64,000 nucleotides of DNA. Source: Zygnema cylindricum (lineage: Eukaryota; Streptophyta; Zygnematophyceae; Zygnematales; Zygnemataceae). The stretch lies in contig JBBHKE010001388.1 in the NCBI GenBank assembly GCA_037447655.1, forward strand, positions 1-64,000, in the 5' to 3' direction. This document shows positions 11,911 through 23,339 of this stretch, in pieces (the stretch's first letter is position 1; each line of letters opens with the position of its first letter). The notes below the pieces were generated by a model that did no database searches, was not told where the DNA came from, and saw nothing but the letters and a program-made list of their open reading frames with translations. The position numbers were made by a program, and so were the translations under genes.

Positions 11911-13230
11911 ATGGCAAATTCGGCATTAAAATGTGAAATGGAGAATGCCTTAAATTTTTTGAATAAACATATTGTGAAATTGGTCAAAAGATTTAATAAT
12001 CATACTGCTGCTGTGGATGAAATAATTTCTGAGTTGAAAAGTGAATTGAAGGATGTTAAGGAAAATGGAAATGTTTCAAATCAAAAATTGGATGAGCTAA
12101 TTAATTTAATTTACACCAGAAATGACGTTAATGACCAAAAGTGTGAGAGTAGTAAGAGAAATGCCAGTTTTAGGGAAGATAATCATGATAGACCTAAGAA
12201 GATAAGGGATCTGAAATTGTCTATTAGTGAAGCACCATCATTTGATGGTAAGAAGATTTATCAGTTAGATGCTTGGATTTTTTATATGGGGTATTATTTG
12301 GAATCTAGAAACTGTGATCGTGATGATTACACTTATTTTGTTGTTAACTGTCTGAAAGGTGGTGCTCAAATTTGGTATTACACTCAGAGGATGTCTAATG
12401 TGATTCTTGATAATACTCAGTGGGAAACTTTTAAAACCGCGATCAAATCGCGTTTCTTGTCTGTCACTTATAAATCCAAAATGGAAAATAAATGGCCGAA
12501 CTGTAAGCAAACTGGATCTGTGAAAGATAATATTGTGGAATTTGACTCATCTAGCATTCATGTTATAGGTTTGACTGATGAAATGGCTAGGTTGCATTTG
12601 TTGAACTATCTGAATCCCATACTGAAATCAAAACTAAAACATCCAAAAATTATTTATTTGAAGGGATTACAAAATAAGTCATTAGAATTGGAGGATTAGT
12701 TGGTGTATAATCGTGAAACTCGATCACTCAAGGGAAATTTCAATGAAGTATTAGAGTGGGGTGAGGAGGAATTTGAGGAAAAAGGTCTGAATGCAGGTCT
12801 GGTTAATACGCAAAATATCTTCAGGGGAAATCAGAGGGGTGGACAGAGTGTTAATGCACAAAATAAATTTTAAAATAAACGGGGCTACATTAAGAGTCCT
12901 AAACCAAGCATTAATGCTCAGAAACCAAATTTTACCATTCCCACATGCACTATTTGCCACAAAAGAGGTCTTAGGGCATCTGAGTGTGCAGAACTGAAGA
13001 AAATTAATTGTTATAACTGTGGAGAGGAGGGACATTTCAGCAGAGAATGCACCAAACCAAAGAAGAAAGTCATTTGTTTTTAATGCAGAGGTCTAGATCA
13101 TTACGCTAAGGACTGTATAGATAAGGGATCTCTTAAAACAATTGATGTCAATGAAGGTTTTCAAGAAGATATTGCAATATACCTAGCTGAACAGGAAGCC
13201 CAAGAGGTGGGAACGGAAAAGACTAGCTCA
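11911..13230 (+). pseudogene. gag: G3 gag (capsid and three zinc knuckles), broken
   Basis: I choose the ATG at 11911 (MANSALK) because the same start survives in G2; an upstream in-frame ATG at 11815 has no counterpart. The open frame runs to 12699 with a coiled-coil-like N-terminus (KLVKRFNNH, ELKSELKDV) and the capsid block SFDGKKIYQLDAWIF...LESRNCDRDDYTYF. After a stop the nucleocapsid continues with three CCHC knuckles: CTIC...GLRASEC (12946-12987, His replaced by Leu), CYNCGEEGHFSREC (13009-13050, intact) and a third (13075-13116) with an internal stop. Gag would form the virus-like particle and package the RNA. Confidence 0.8.
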
Positions 13231-13240
13231 AAGTCTTTAG

Positions 13241-13867
13241 TTGAGTCGACCAGATCCAGAGGTTAAAGAGTTAACCCTGGAGGGCAAGCTAATGAATGCA
13301 AAGGCTAGGATAGTTGAATTTATTATTATGCTAAATACACTCCATAGTTTGATCAATCCTTTTGATGAAACTCTTAACAAAAGACCTAAGTTAGGACAGT
13401 TAAGTAACGATTACACCAGACACAGTTTGATCAAATTTGAGTCTTTAGTGGAAGGAAAACCATTGAGAGTTATGGTAGATTCAGGTGCTACACATAATTT
13501 TATTTCACATAAAAATGTTGAGGAAAATTAAATTCCTACAGTCATAAGGGAAAAACCTTTACATGTTCAGGTGGCAAATGGTAATAAGTCCACATAAGAT
13601 TTACAAACTGACACAATTGAAGTTGATATCCAGGGTCATAAAATGAAAGTTGTGTGTGAAATAATGAATTTGGGTAGTGAGGAGATAATATTGGGAAAGC
13701 CTTGGTTAACTAAACATAACCCTCAAATTAATTGGGAAACTAACACCTTGAAGGTGAAGTCTGAAAACGGTTGGAAGGTTTTACAAGCATTACTTTCGAA
13801 GAAGTTGCATAGGAATCATATAAATAACATAACCAAGTTGGGAGTGGAAGGTTTGATTTCGGCTTAA
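13241..13867 (+). pseudogene. G3 aspartic protease region
   Basis: 13241-13531 reads LRVMVDSGATHNFISHK, the D-S-G active site of the retropepsin fold. 13643-13867 carries EIILGKPWLTKHNPQINW, the hydrophobic-hydrophobic-Gly block near the end of the domain. Stops at about 13530 and 13596 separate the parts. In a live element the protease cuts the Gag-Pol precursor. G1 and G2 carry homologous remnants, with DSG changed to DSS and DSD. Confidence 0.8.
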
Positions 13868-14212
13868 TAATTTAAAAAACAATTAAAAGATAAAACAAAT
13901 CATGCTTTCTTGTTATTAGTAACTGAGGCAGTTACCGATGAAGGGGGGTGAGAAAACACTTACATTCATGTCATTTCTAAATCATACACCACTAAAACTC
14001 TTGAAAAACAAAAATCTGATTTTGTAACTGACATTAATTCATCTGATGTTGCTGTTAAAGATTTGATTTTTAAATTTAGAGTTGTTTTCTCAAGTGACTT
14101 ACCCTCAGGGAGGCCACTTTCCTGAGATGTGGAACATGTTATTAACCTTTAACGTGGATGTTATCCTCTTGTTACATGAATTTATAAGCATATCTTCTTT
14201 GAGCAGGAGGAG

Positions 14213-15465
14213 TTGAAGAAAAAGATCAAGGAGCTTTTGGAGAAAGGACATATTCAGCCCAGCAAGTCACCCTACAGAGCACTTGTTCTCTTCGTCAAAA
14301 AAAAAGACGGAACGTTGAGGATGTGTGTCGACTATCGTAGTCTGAACAAGATTACGGTGAAGGATAAGTATCCGTTACCTTTAATTACTGATTTGATAGA
14401 TCGTTTGAAAGGCGCTAAATTATTTCTTTGATTGATCTGCGTAGTGGCTTTAATCAAGTGCCAATTAGAACCGTAGATGTTAATAAAACTGCGTTTAGAA
14501 CTAGAGTCAGTCATTTTGAATAGATAGTGATGCCATTTGGTTTGACGAATGCACCATCTACTTATCAAAGATTAATGAACCAAACATTTTTTGATTATAT
14601 AGATGAGTTTGTTCAAGTGTTTATAGATGATATTTTAATTTACAGAGAATCTAAAGAACAACATGTAATTCATCTAAATAAAGTGTTGGAAAGGTTAAGG
14701 GAAAATAAATTATATGGAAAATTGTCAAAATCCAGCTTTCTTAAAAGTGAACAATTATTTTTGGGACATATAGTTAGTGGGGAAGGTGTTAAAACAGATC
14801 CATCCAAAATTACTGCAATACAAAATTGGAAGCAACCCTCTAGTGTAACAGAAGTTAGATCATTTTTGGGATTGGCCACTTATTACAAGAAATTTATCAA
14901 GAACTTCAGTATGATCGGCACACCATTGACAGATTTACTTCGGGAGAAGGAGACGTTTGTGTGGGGAGCCGATCAAGAGAAAGTTTTCGATGAACTAAAA
15001 TGGAAGTTGACCACTGCTCCTACACTAATGTATTCTGATCCTATTGGGGAATTTGAAATTATAATCACTACTGATGCATCTCATAAAGGCCTAGGTGCAG
15101 TCATAAGTCAAAAAGTTGGCAAACATTTTCATCCTATTGCTTTTGAGTCTAGGAAATTTAATGATGCTGAAAAGAACTATCCAGCACCGGAAAAAGAATT
15201 ACTTGCAATTATTCATGCATTGGTGAAATGGCGTTGTTATTTGAATAATAAACAATTTACAGTTCATTGTGATAATAAGACACTCTCATATCTACAAAGA
15301 TTAAGTGATGCACAGATTATAACTGGCAGACATGTTAGGTTGATGCAAAAATTAGTATATTTCAAATTTAATGTCAAACATATTCCTGGAAAGACAAATG
15401 TAGTCGCAGATCCTTTAAGTAGATGTTTTGAAATAAGTGAGATGGGTCATGATAAATTTTTTTAG
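14213..15465 (+). pseudogene. G3 reverse transcriptase and RNase H, broken
   Basis: 14213-14431 carries the fingers ([35 protein letters not shown]). A frameshift at about 14430 and a stop near 14521 follow. 14527-15465 (312 codons) is open and holds MPFGLTNAPSTYQRLMN, the catalytic FIDDILIY, the thumb and connection (SFLGLATYYKKFIKNF), RNase H (TTDASHKGLGAVISQ, then ELLAIIHALVKWRCYL and the terminal IPGKTNVVADPLSR). This is a typical Ty3/Gypsy order with RNase H before integrase. Confidence 0.9.
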
Positions 15466-15475
15466 ATGCTCTGAG

Positions 15476-16895
15476 AAATGGTTATGATAAAGATCCTTAT
15501 TTTGTTGTGATTTGCAAGAATATTTCGGGAGGGAATTCTGACCCATTGAATGAGAGGCATGTCAAAAACTTAAGAATAGAGGATGGCTTATTGTATTTGC
15601 AAACAGGGGATAGGTTATGCATTCCTGAAATGGGAGACTTAAGAAAACAACTATTAAAGGAAGCCCATGAGCATTTAGGACATCTAGGTCGAGATAAAAC
15701 TCTTAGTCGGTTACATATTAGATTGTTTTGGCTAAGGATGGCAAAGGAGGTGTTGAAACACGTGGAAAGTTGTGTCTTTTGCCAACAGAGTAAACTTAGT
15801 AACCAAAAATCTAGAGGACTCTTAAAACCTTTAGATATCCTTGAAAGACCATGGGAATGTGTAAGTATAGATTTTATTGTCAGATTACTAGCTACATCTA
15901 GAAGAAATGAGAGTATCATGGTCGTAGTCGATAGCTTCAGTAAAATGACAATCTTTATCCCTTGCAAAAATTCTCATTTAGTTGTAGATATTGCAAAGTT
16001 ATATTTTGACAACGTGGTCAGATATCATGGAGTTCCCCTGTCTACAGTCAGTGATAGGGATTCTAAATTTACGTCTGCAGTTTGGAAAGAATTCTAGCAA
16101 AATTTAGGCACTGAATGAAAAATGAGTACCTCTTATCATCCTAAGACAGATGGACAGACAGAAAGGATGAATAGTACACTAGAAGAAATGCTTAGGATTG
16201 TTTGCAGTGGAGTTCAAAACACATGGCAATCTAAACTGCCATTAATGGAATTTGCATACTATTAATGTAAACATGCTAGAACAGGATTCTTACCGTTTGA
16301 AGTTGCATATTGATACCAACCGAGAGAAGCATTAGACTTAATAACAAGGGTCACTTAAGAGAATATAGGTCCGGGAAAGGAATTTTGGGAATATATTCAA
16401 ACGGTTTGGAAAACAGTCAAGGATGCATTAGTGGAGGCACAAAGTAGGCAAGAACCAAATGCTAACCACAAACGGGGTGATTGGATGGTAAGCACAGGTG
16501 AAAAGGTTTGGCTTCCAATAACTCATTACAGCTACAAGATCGAGGGACAAGGGGATCCTACTGGGAAATTTGCTCCTAAGTTCATCGGACCATTTACTGT
16601 AATCGATATGATATCGTCAGTTGCTGCCAAATTGGACTTTCCGCCTTCAACAAAAAGTCATCCAGTGATACACATCAGCCAGTTAAAACCAGCAAATCTT
16701 CGACCAAGTGAAGGAGAATTGGAATTGGATCCCTCAATAAATATAGAACATGAAGTTCACAGAAAGGTTATAGATTGGGTTGGTCAACAGTTTAAGGTCG
16801 GCAATACTAAATTATGGCAAGTGCATTATCTACAAAGGCTAGATGATGAGTTAACTTTAGAAGATAAAAATTATGAGTTTTTGCAAAGGTATTAG
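15476..16895 (+). pseudogene. G3 integrase with chromodomain-like tail, broken
   Basis: 15507-16097 holds the HHCC zinc domain (EAHEHLGHLGRDKT...CVFCQQSK) and the catalytic core up to DRDSKFTSAVW; the third acidic residue lies in the next, frame-broken part (STSYHPKTDGQTERMN at about 16122-16170). 16431-16895 holds the GPY/F module (KFAPKFIGPFTVIDMI) and a C-terminal stretch (EVHRKVIDWV...LWQVHYLQRLDDELTLED) whose spacing resembles a chromodomain. Such tails steer chromoviruses to heterochromatin. The chromodomain call is by resemblance only. Confidence 0.8.
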
Positions 16896-16954
16896 AGGGA
16901 TAATAATATAGAAGTCCCGTCTTGAGAATGAAAGAGTTTTAACTGAGGCTAGTT

Positions 16955-16973
16955 AAAAATAAGGAGGGGATGA
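16955..16973 (+). promoter_or_regulatory. G3 polypurine tract
   Basis: AAAAATAAGGAGGGGATGA lies directly before the 3' LTR at 16974. It primes plus-strand synthesis in this family. Confidence 0.85.
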
Positions 16974-17917
16974 TGTAACAGTAACAACAGATAAAACTTG
17001 TTTGTAAAAGGGTATTTAGGTGTTATGAATATAGAGTACTAAATTTGGTGGACGTGCGCGAAAGAATTGCGGGATTTAGAGTCCTATTTCAAAAGATATA
17101 GCGATGGGTGTATTTAGCTGACAGTTAGGGGTCAAAATAATAAGGTGGGTAACATTGAAACGGGTTAAGGGTCAAAGTAGTCGCGGAATTTAAGGCGTAC
17201 GTCTGTATGAAGTACTAATAGTGGTTTGGTACCTATTATGGTTCGTTTCGTACGATTTTTAGTACGAAAGGTCATAATTCAAATTTGTAAGTTTCGTAGG
17301 TAGTTTCGCGAGTTAAATTTGCGCCACACGATCGTGCGAAGTCGCGTTTCGATTTGCGTGCACTTTTGCACGTAAATGCTATGTAGTAAAATGTAGTGTT
17401 TGATTGGTTAGTAAATGCTACGTAGTTAGTGGGAGATTTCGCTCGCTTTTGCATTGGTCAATCCGAGTCATTCCTGATCAATGATTAGACCAAGTAAGAG
17501 TTGTTCAACGGAGCGTTGACTCTGGCCTAGCGAGTCCAAGGCAATAATGGATAAATAGTAAAGTGTAAGAGGAGAGTAGACATCTTTTCCTTTGGAAAAG
17601 TTTGTGGAAATTCCGACTAATCATGGTTGTGAGCAATTAAATCCAAATTGGAGAATTGGCATTTTGGCATTGAAATCTCTTACAAACTAAGTAGTCTTTT
17701 AGTAGTTAAGAGATAGAATTATTAAGAGTGGAGAGAAGTGGAAAACACTTTAATAAGAAGGGTTGAGCCACGAGGGCAAGAGACCAAGCTAATGTTATGT
17801 GGACAGAAACTTCTTTTAATTTAAAGTTTATCCTTATGTTAGTGCTTTACAATGTTGAAATAAATAGTTTTTTGGTATTTTGTAGGTATTAATATATTAG
17901 CGGAAAAAGAAACATGC

Positions 17918-18002
17918 AGGCAGCTTGTCTTCATCTCTTCTCTCTCACCCCCATACTTGTAGTCACTGAAGGAGAGAGAGAGTGATGGAGCCATGGCTGC
18001 CT
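17918..18002 (+). repeat. Co1 U3 hairpin (C1 copy)
   Basis: AGGCAGC (17918-17924) pairs with GCTGCCT (17996-18002). Inside, a TCTCTCTC-type arm pairs with GAGAGAGAG. The apical part is the conserved CCCCCATACTTGTAGTCACTG. Other Co1 copies keep the loop and the pairing but use different stem bases. Confidence 0.75.
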
Positions 18003-18055
18003 CAGCTTCATAGACAGAGTTAGAGGGTGACCTTAAGTCACCCTCTACAAAAAGG

Positions 18056-18127
18056 TTGAGTCCAGCAGGACTCGAACCCCCAACCGGTCGAGCGTGGCGT
18101 AGCCGTCCGCTCTAACCAATCTGTCCT
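18056..18127 (-). other. tRNA-like module in the Co1 LTR (C1 copy)
   Basis: On the minus strand, antisense to the LTR, GGTTAGAGCGG (18107-18117, reversed) resembles a Pol III A box and GGTTCGAGTCC (18068-18078, reversed) is a perfect B box. Spacing is as in a tRNA gene. No full acceptor stem surrounds the A box, so it is tRNA-derived, not a functional tRNA. It is followed by a hairpin based on GGGTGACTTAAGGTCACCC. Confidence 0.7.
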
Positions 18128-18947
18128 AGATGTTCGCTAGAGTATATAGGGTGTGATTTATATTTAAAGTATATTACGTCCCCTAAACCGATTAAAGGAA
18201 ATGTAAATGTAACATCAAAGAACAAGTTAAATTCAGTGCGGACTGGATCCCGCACGAAACAAATGAATTTGACATTTGTTTCGACGTACGATATTTAATG
18301 CCGGTTCTTATCTAATGGCATACGTCTTTGCCGAGATCCCAGAAAGGTCACTTTGGCGTTTTGTGACGTGGCATAACTTGGAGCCACGTGGAGAGATGAC
18401 ATTCTGTCGTGGGAATTCCGAGGAACGTACGGACGAGTGAAAAGCAGACAAGCGTCCGCTTAATAGCCTTGTCGTACATAGGCCGTACAAAAGGTACACC
18501 GGCAGTAGTACTTTTTCGTACGGTACAGTAATATGATTGGTCCGTACTTCACTAGATAGAAATTATTAGAGGGAATCAGGACGTTGAAAATTTTGGTAGG
18601 TAGTCACATCTCCCTTTGAGAGTTTGTACAAATTGGCATTTTTTACTGCCTCATAACTTATCGCCTAGTTGGGCGTTTTTAGAGATTTTTTTTCCTACAG
18701 ACTCAAGAAAGTTCATGCTGCACAGGAGTGCAATCAGATTGTCTAATTGTCTGCTTGGGTAGCAGTGGTTGCTATTGAAAGTGGGTTAGTAAATAACTTT
18801 CTAGAGGCTTCCTGAATTCTGTAGTCCAATGGAGGAGACAGAATTGCATCCAAAGTGGATGTGTATTTTCCAATGTGTGGAATGTGTGGTTGAAATTGGT
18901 TGAAGTAATGGGAATTTTTGAGAGGTTAGAAATCCTATTACATATAG

Positions 18948-20260
18948 TATTGCTGACTTTAAACCGTTGACTAACCCAATCTATTACCCATCTGTGGACC
19001 TCATGTTCTATAAATATTGAGGGATCCAATTCCAATTCTCTTTTAGTTGGTTTAAGATTTGCTAGTTTCAACTGACTGATGTGTATCAATGGATGAATTT
19101 TTGTTGAAGGTGGAAAGTCCAATTTGGCTGCAACTGACAATATCATCTCTATTACAATAAATGGTCCGATGTACTTAAGAGAAAATTTCCCTATAGTAAC
19201 CGATTGTTCATCAGACTTGCACTTGTAATGAGTTGTTGAAAGCTAAACTCTATCTACTGTGCTTACCACCCAATCACCCCGTTTGCGGTTAGCATTTAAT
19301 TCTTGCCTCTTTTGTGCCTCCACTAACGCATCCTGAACTATTTTACAAACTATTAAAATGGATTCCCAAAACTCTCTTCTAAAGCCTCTATTTTCTTAAA
19401 TGACCCATGATATTAAGTCCAATGCTTCTCTCGGTTGGTATCCGTATGCAACTTCAAAATCTAAGAATCCTTTACTTGCGTGTTTGCATGAATTGTATGG
19501 GAATTCCATTAATGGCAATTTAGATTCCTATTGTCTGAACCCCACTACACACAGTCCTAAGCATTGCAAATAGTCCTAAGTATTGCAAATAGTCCTAAGC
19601 ATTTCTTCCAATGTATGGTTCATCCTTTTTGTCTGCCTATTATGTCTGAGAATGAGAAGAGGTACTCATTTTTAATTTAGTGCCTAAATTTTGTTGGAAT
19701 TCTTTTCAAAATGCAGACGTAAATTTAGAACCCTTATCAGTGATATTAGACAGAGGATCTCCATGATGCCTAACCATATTGTTAAAGTATAACTTTGCAA
19801 TATCTACAATTGAGTGAGTAGTTTTGCAAGGGATAAAGATTGTCATTTTGTTGAACGTATCAACTACAACCATGATAATATCATTTGTTCTAGATGTAGA
19901 AGGTAACTTGACAATAAAATCGATATTGACAAACTCCTATGGTCTTTTTGGGATCTCTAAAGATTTTAACAAACCTCTAGGTTTTTGGTTACATGGTTTA
20001 CTCTATTGGCAGGGACACAACTTTCCATATGTTTGGACACCTCTTTTGACATCCTTGGCGAAAAGAATCTGCCTTGGAACCGACTTAGACTTTTATCTAG
20101 ACCTAGATGTCCCAAATGCTAATGGGTTTCATATAAAAGTTGTTTTCTTATTTCTCCCACCTCTAGAATGCATAAGCTATCCCCAATTTACAAATACATG
20201 AAGTCATCCTCCATTTTTTTTTTTTTTAGATGCCTCTCATTCAACGGGTCAGAATATTCT
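18948..20260 (-). pseudogene. G1 integrase remnant
   Basis: The G1 interior resumes after the G3 target duplication. On the minus strand, 18772-19146 includes SVAAKLDFPPSTKIHPLIHISQLK and VIDWVSQRFKV, matching the G3 integrase tail. The DDE core and zinc domain follow up to about 20250, full of stops. The region 19550-19600 contains a small repeat of GCAAATAGTCCTAAGCATT. Confidence 0.8.
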
Positions 20261-20269
20261 CTCTGAAAG

Positions 20270-20727
20270 ATTCTTGCAAATTACAACAAAATAATTATTT
20301 ATAATAACCATTTTTAACAGCATCTAAAAATAATTCATCCTGAACTATAACACTTGTTTCAAAACATCTACTTAAAGGATCTGCCATTACATTTGTCTTT
20401 CCGAAATATGTTTCACGTTAAATTTGAAATATTATAATTTCTGCATCCACCTAACCTATTTGCCTGTCCTAATTTGTGCATCATTTAATCTTTGTTGATA
20501 AGAAAGTGCTTTGTTATCACAATGAACTGTGATTTTTTTACTATGCAAAAAACAACGCCATTTCACCAATGTATGAACAATTGCAAGTAATCCTTTTCTT
20601 ATGTTGGATAATCTTTTTCAGCATCATTGAATTTCTTTGACTCAAAAGCAATAGGATGAAAGTGTTTACCAAATTTTTGACTTATGACTGCACGTAGATC
20701 TTTATCAAATGCATTTGTGGTGATTAT
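20270..20727 (-). pseudogene. G1 RNase H remnant
   Basis: On the minus strand 20599-20727 encodes IITTNAFDKDLRAVISQKFGKHFHPIAFESKKFNDAEKDYP, clearly the G3 RNase H start with the catalytic Asp changed (TTNA for TTDA). It is cut at 20727 by a Copia LTR end. The RT that should lie upstream of it is absent on the far side of that insertion. Confidence 0.8.
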
Positions 20728-20829
20728 GAAATTCTGTGTCCTCCATTGGACCACACAATATAGGAAGCCTTTAGATAACATTTAACTAGCCACAAGCATA
20801 GTAAATACTATTTGGAGACGTTTGTTGCT

Positions 20830-21905
20830 AATTTGTAAAAGCCGCCTTGTTCCAGCACATGTGGGCCGACGCTCCTGTGTCCATGACCCATCCTACATCT
20901 TTTGGACCCTACATGGCTGATGTTATAGCAAATAACTACGCCTCCTCTGGCTCATTGAATATCAAAGACTCATTTGCATCAGTTGCAAAAGTTGAAAAGA
21001 GAGCATTTCCACTGGTGGGATTTTTAGAAAAGCCTCTGTGATATTGGCTTTGCTGCCAACCTGATTTGTATAAACTTGTCTCATTCGCCTTTTTCAGCTT
21101 AGGATAATATCTCTATCTATGACCCTTCTCAGAACAATAAAAAGAAGTAGTAGAAGATGGCCTATTTTGCCTCTGATTATAATGATTAAACTGATTCAGA
21201 TTTTTGTTAAACTGACTCCTGTTGTGATTAACATGATTTCTTTTGTCAAAGTTTGTTGCAAAAGCTTCAACCTTTTCTTATCCTTCAAGGAGTTTAGTAT
21301 TAGCCTCTTCCTCCAATATAAGATTATACTCTAACTGAAATGACCAACTAGCTTTGTCATGACTCTTTAGCCAAACAGACACACCTTTCATGCTACTAGT
21401 GTGACCTCTAATAAGCAAAGCTGCATGTTAAAACTCAAAAAATGACCCCCCAGCAAAAGAGTGTGCATCAATAAGTGCACGAAAATTGTCACAATACTAG
21501 ACTATTGTTCCCCCATAGTATTTGTATCCCCAAATTTTTCCAGCCACCAATAGCTCCTCCTGAACATTTGTTTTCTCAAAAGCAGATTTCAGTGATGTCC
21601 AAATCTCCCTCACCTTCTTCATTTTCAGTCGAGACATGACCAGATTTTCTGAAATACTAAGGATTAGATTGTTCCTTGCCATTGAATTTTATTTCGCCCT
21701 ACTTGGATGTGTTTCATCAAGGGAGCCATCCAGGACCTCCAATAAGTCAGCAGTTTTAAACAACAATTTAACCATCGCCGCCCAGTACGCATACTTTTGG
21801 CCATTGAAGATAAGAATTCTTGACGAAAGGCCCATAACTTGTTGTATATAACCATTGTTGCAGGAGGAGAACCAATAGTAGTAGTGGAAGTAGACATTAA
21901 AAACA
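20830..21905 (-). pseudogene. C2 Co2 gag and start of protease, broken
   Basis: The ATG lies at about 21894 inside the LTR: MSTSTTTIGSPPATMV, then after a frameshift VMGLSSRILIFNGQKYAYWA, as in C9. Capsid fragments follow (LEVLDGSLDETHPS, KKVREIWTSLKSAFEKTNVQEELLVAGKIW). The protease start GWVMDTGASAHMCWN is visible on the minus strand at about 20895-20855. Stops and frameshifts throughout. Confidence 0.8.
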
Positions 21906-22823
21906 ACAGAAGATATCAAAACACCTACTCAACAACCAACTTTGATCCAACAAAAAATATGACTCAAAGATGCTAATATGCCTCAAATTTGTCATAGTGA
22001 TACACAACACATTAAATTGACAATTCCCAAAATTGAAGCCCAAATGACTTAGTAAACCATAAGATATGATGTCTGGAATTCTCCCAAAAAATGCCTTTAT
22101 AAAATCATATTCCCAAAACTGGATGATTCAAATTTGGTTAAGTCCTAAACTATATACTCACAGTGAATATCTACAAGTCTACACTAGTTCGGGTGATTGT
22201 ACTAAAGTACTATCCTGACTTACGACAAAGTATCCAGCTTGTACATAGCTGTACTGTGAGTACCTCCAATACCCTAATTACTACTTGTCCCACAGTGTAA
22301 CACTATTAATTAATTCACGAAACGTTAACTTGTTGTTTTCCAAATATTAACAGATATTGTCCATACAATTAATGTTGCCGACGCTTAGTCAGCATCAGCC
22401 GCAAAAGTCCAGATGAATGTTGATTCGATGGTACGAACGTCATGAGTGCGTAAGGCGCACTCAGACATTGTGGTCTTTGCTTTAATCGCGTTCGTCGAAT
22501 CTATCTCGTATCAACGATATTTCTTTGATTCCGTATGGTACACTCCCCAATTTCCGGCTCGGTCTCCACGCGTCAAATTCACCGAAACCGCCTGTATGAT
22601 TTTTCACACACGTATGTGGATGTCGGTGCCAATCTAGAATACCCGCATTAACTTCTCTTTACGACACGTGTACCTGTAGAAGTACAATACACTCTATAGA
22701 ACTTTTGCTACTGTAACACTAATATAGGTAAGTATTACAGCAAATGACTTTAGAATATATTGTAAGTCTTTTAGTCTTTTCTCATAGCCGAATCTACTGA
22801 AATAAAGATTTCAAAATTCAACG
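21840..22823 (-). repeat. C2 Co2 5' LTR
   Basis: On the minus strand it begins CGTTGAATTTTGAAATC (TGTTG in other copies) and ends ATACAACA. Directly after it lies AGTTATGGGCC (21829-21839 reversed), the Co2 primer site. Confidence 0.75.
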
Positions 22824-23335
22824 TTTCAGATTTCACTTTCAAGGCATTAATTTCCGAATTAATTTGAGGATTATGTTCTATTAACTAAGGCTTTCCTAGT
22901 ATTAGCTCCTCAATACCTAAATTCATTATGTCACACATGAGTTTCATTTTATGACCCTGGATATCAAATTGTATCGTCTGTTTATAAATCTAGTGGGGAC
23001 CTATTACCATTTGTCACCTGAACATGCAAATGTTTTTCCCTTATGACTGTAGGAATTTTTATTTTCCTCTAAAACTTATTTCAAATAAAATTATAGGTAG
23101 CACTTGAATCAACCATAATTCTTAATTGTTTCCCCTCCACTAAATACTCAAATCTGATCAAACTACGCCTGATGCCCTCGTTACTTAACTGTTTTAACAT
23201 GGGTTTGTTGTTTAAAATATCATCAGAAGGATTTTTCAAACTATGCACTGTAGTCAGAATCATAACAAATTCTACTATCTTAGCTTTTCCATTCATTAAC
23301 TTGCCCTTTAGAGTTAACTTGTTAACTTCTCGATC
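22824..23335 (-). pseudogene. G1 protease remnant
   Basis: 23081-23296 on the minus strand reads LVEGKQLRIMVDSSATYNFI, the GyA protease active site with DSG changed to DSS. The ILGKPWL region at about 22880-22920 is frame-shifted. It matches G3 13300-13770. Confidence 0.75.
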
Positions 23336-23339
23336 TGGT

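Larger units (their letters stand above)
17853..18848 (+). mobile_element. C1: solo Co1 LTR inside the G3 LTR
   Basis: A 996-bp single LTR from TGTTGAAATAA to CAGAATTGCA, flanked by TACAA (17848-17852) and TCCAA (18849-18853). The undisturbed sequence in the G3 5' LTR is TTCCAATGTGG, so the target duplication is confirmed apart from one later change. It carries the Co1 hairpin (17918-18002) and the antisense tRNA-like module (about 18056-18127). No interior is present, as expected after LTR-LTR recombination. Confidence 0.9.
10154..18942 (+). mobile_element. G3: plus-strand GyA (Ty3/Gypsy) element, chromovirus-like
   Basis: The most complete Gypsy copy. It has LTRs of 969 and about 968 bp (the latter opened by a solo Copia LTR), a perfect tRNA-iMet primer site, gag, protease, RT, RNase H, integrase with a chromodomain-like tail, and a polypurine tract. 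It is inserted in G1 with target duplication TAAAG (10149-10153) and TATAG (18943-18947). Without the nested insertion it is about 7.8 kb. Several stops and frameshifts break gag, RT and integrase, so it is not autonomous today, but it is the best family reference in the window. Confidence 0.9.
16974..18942 (+). repeat. G3 3' LTR (opened by solo LTR C1)
   Basis: Runs from TGTAACAGTAACAAC to CCTATTACA. Bases 17853-18848 are a nested Copia LTR. The remaining ~968 bp match the 5' LTR with scattered substitutions. Confidence 0.9.
20728..22823 (-). mobile_element. C2: rearranged Copia insertion in G1 (Co2 LTR-gag plus a Co1 LTR end)
   Basis: Read on the minus strand it is a Co2 5' LTR (22823-21840), the half-tRNA primer site, gag, and protease up to about 20830. 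The Co2 interior then stops, and a Co1-type LTR 3' end follows (about 20790-20728, ending GGACACAGAATTTCA). No Co2 3' LTR or rest of pol is present. I infer two overlapping insertions followed by deletion, which also removed G1 RT. No clean target duplication is seen. Confidence 0.75.

Noticed and set aside
21119-21334. Plus-strand frames over C2 and other elements as host genes
   Set aside because: They are antisense shadows of gag or pol remnants whose true reading is on the other strand.
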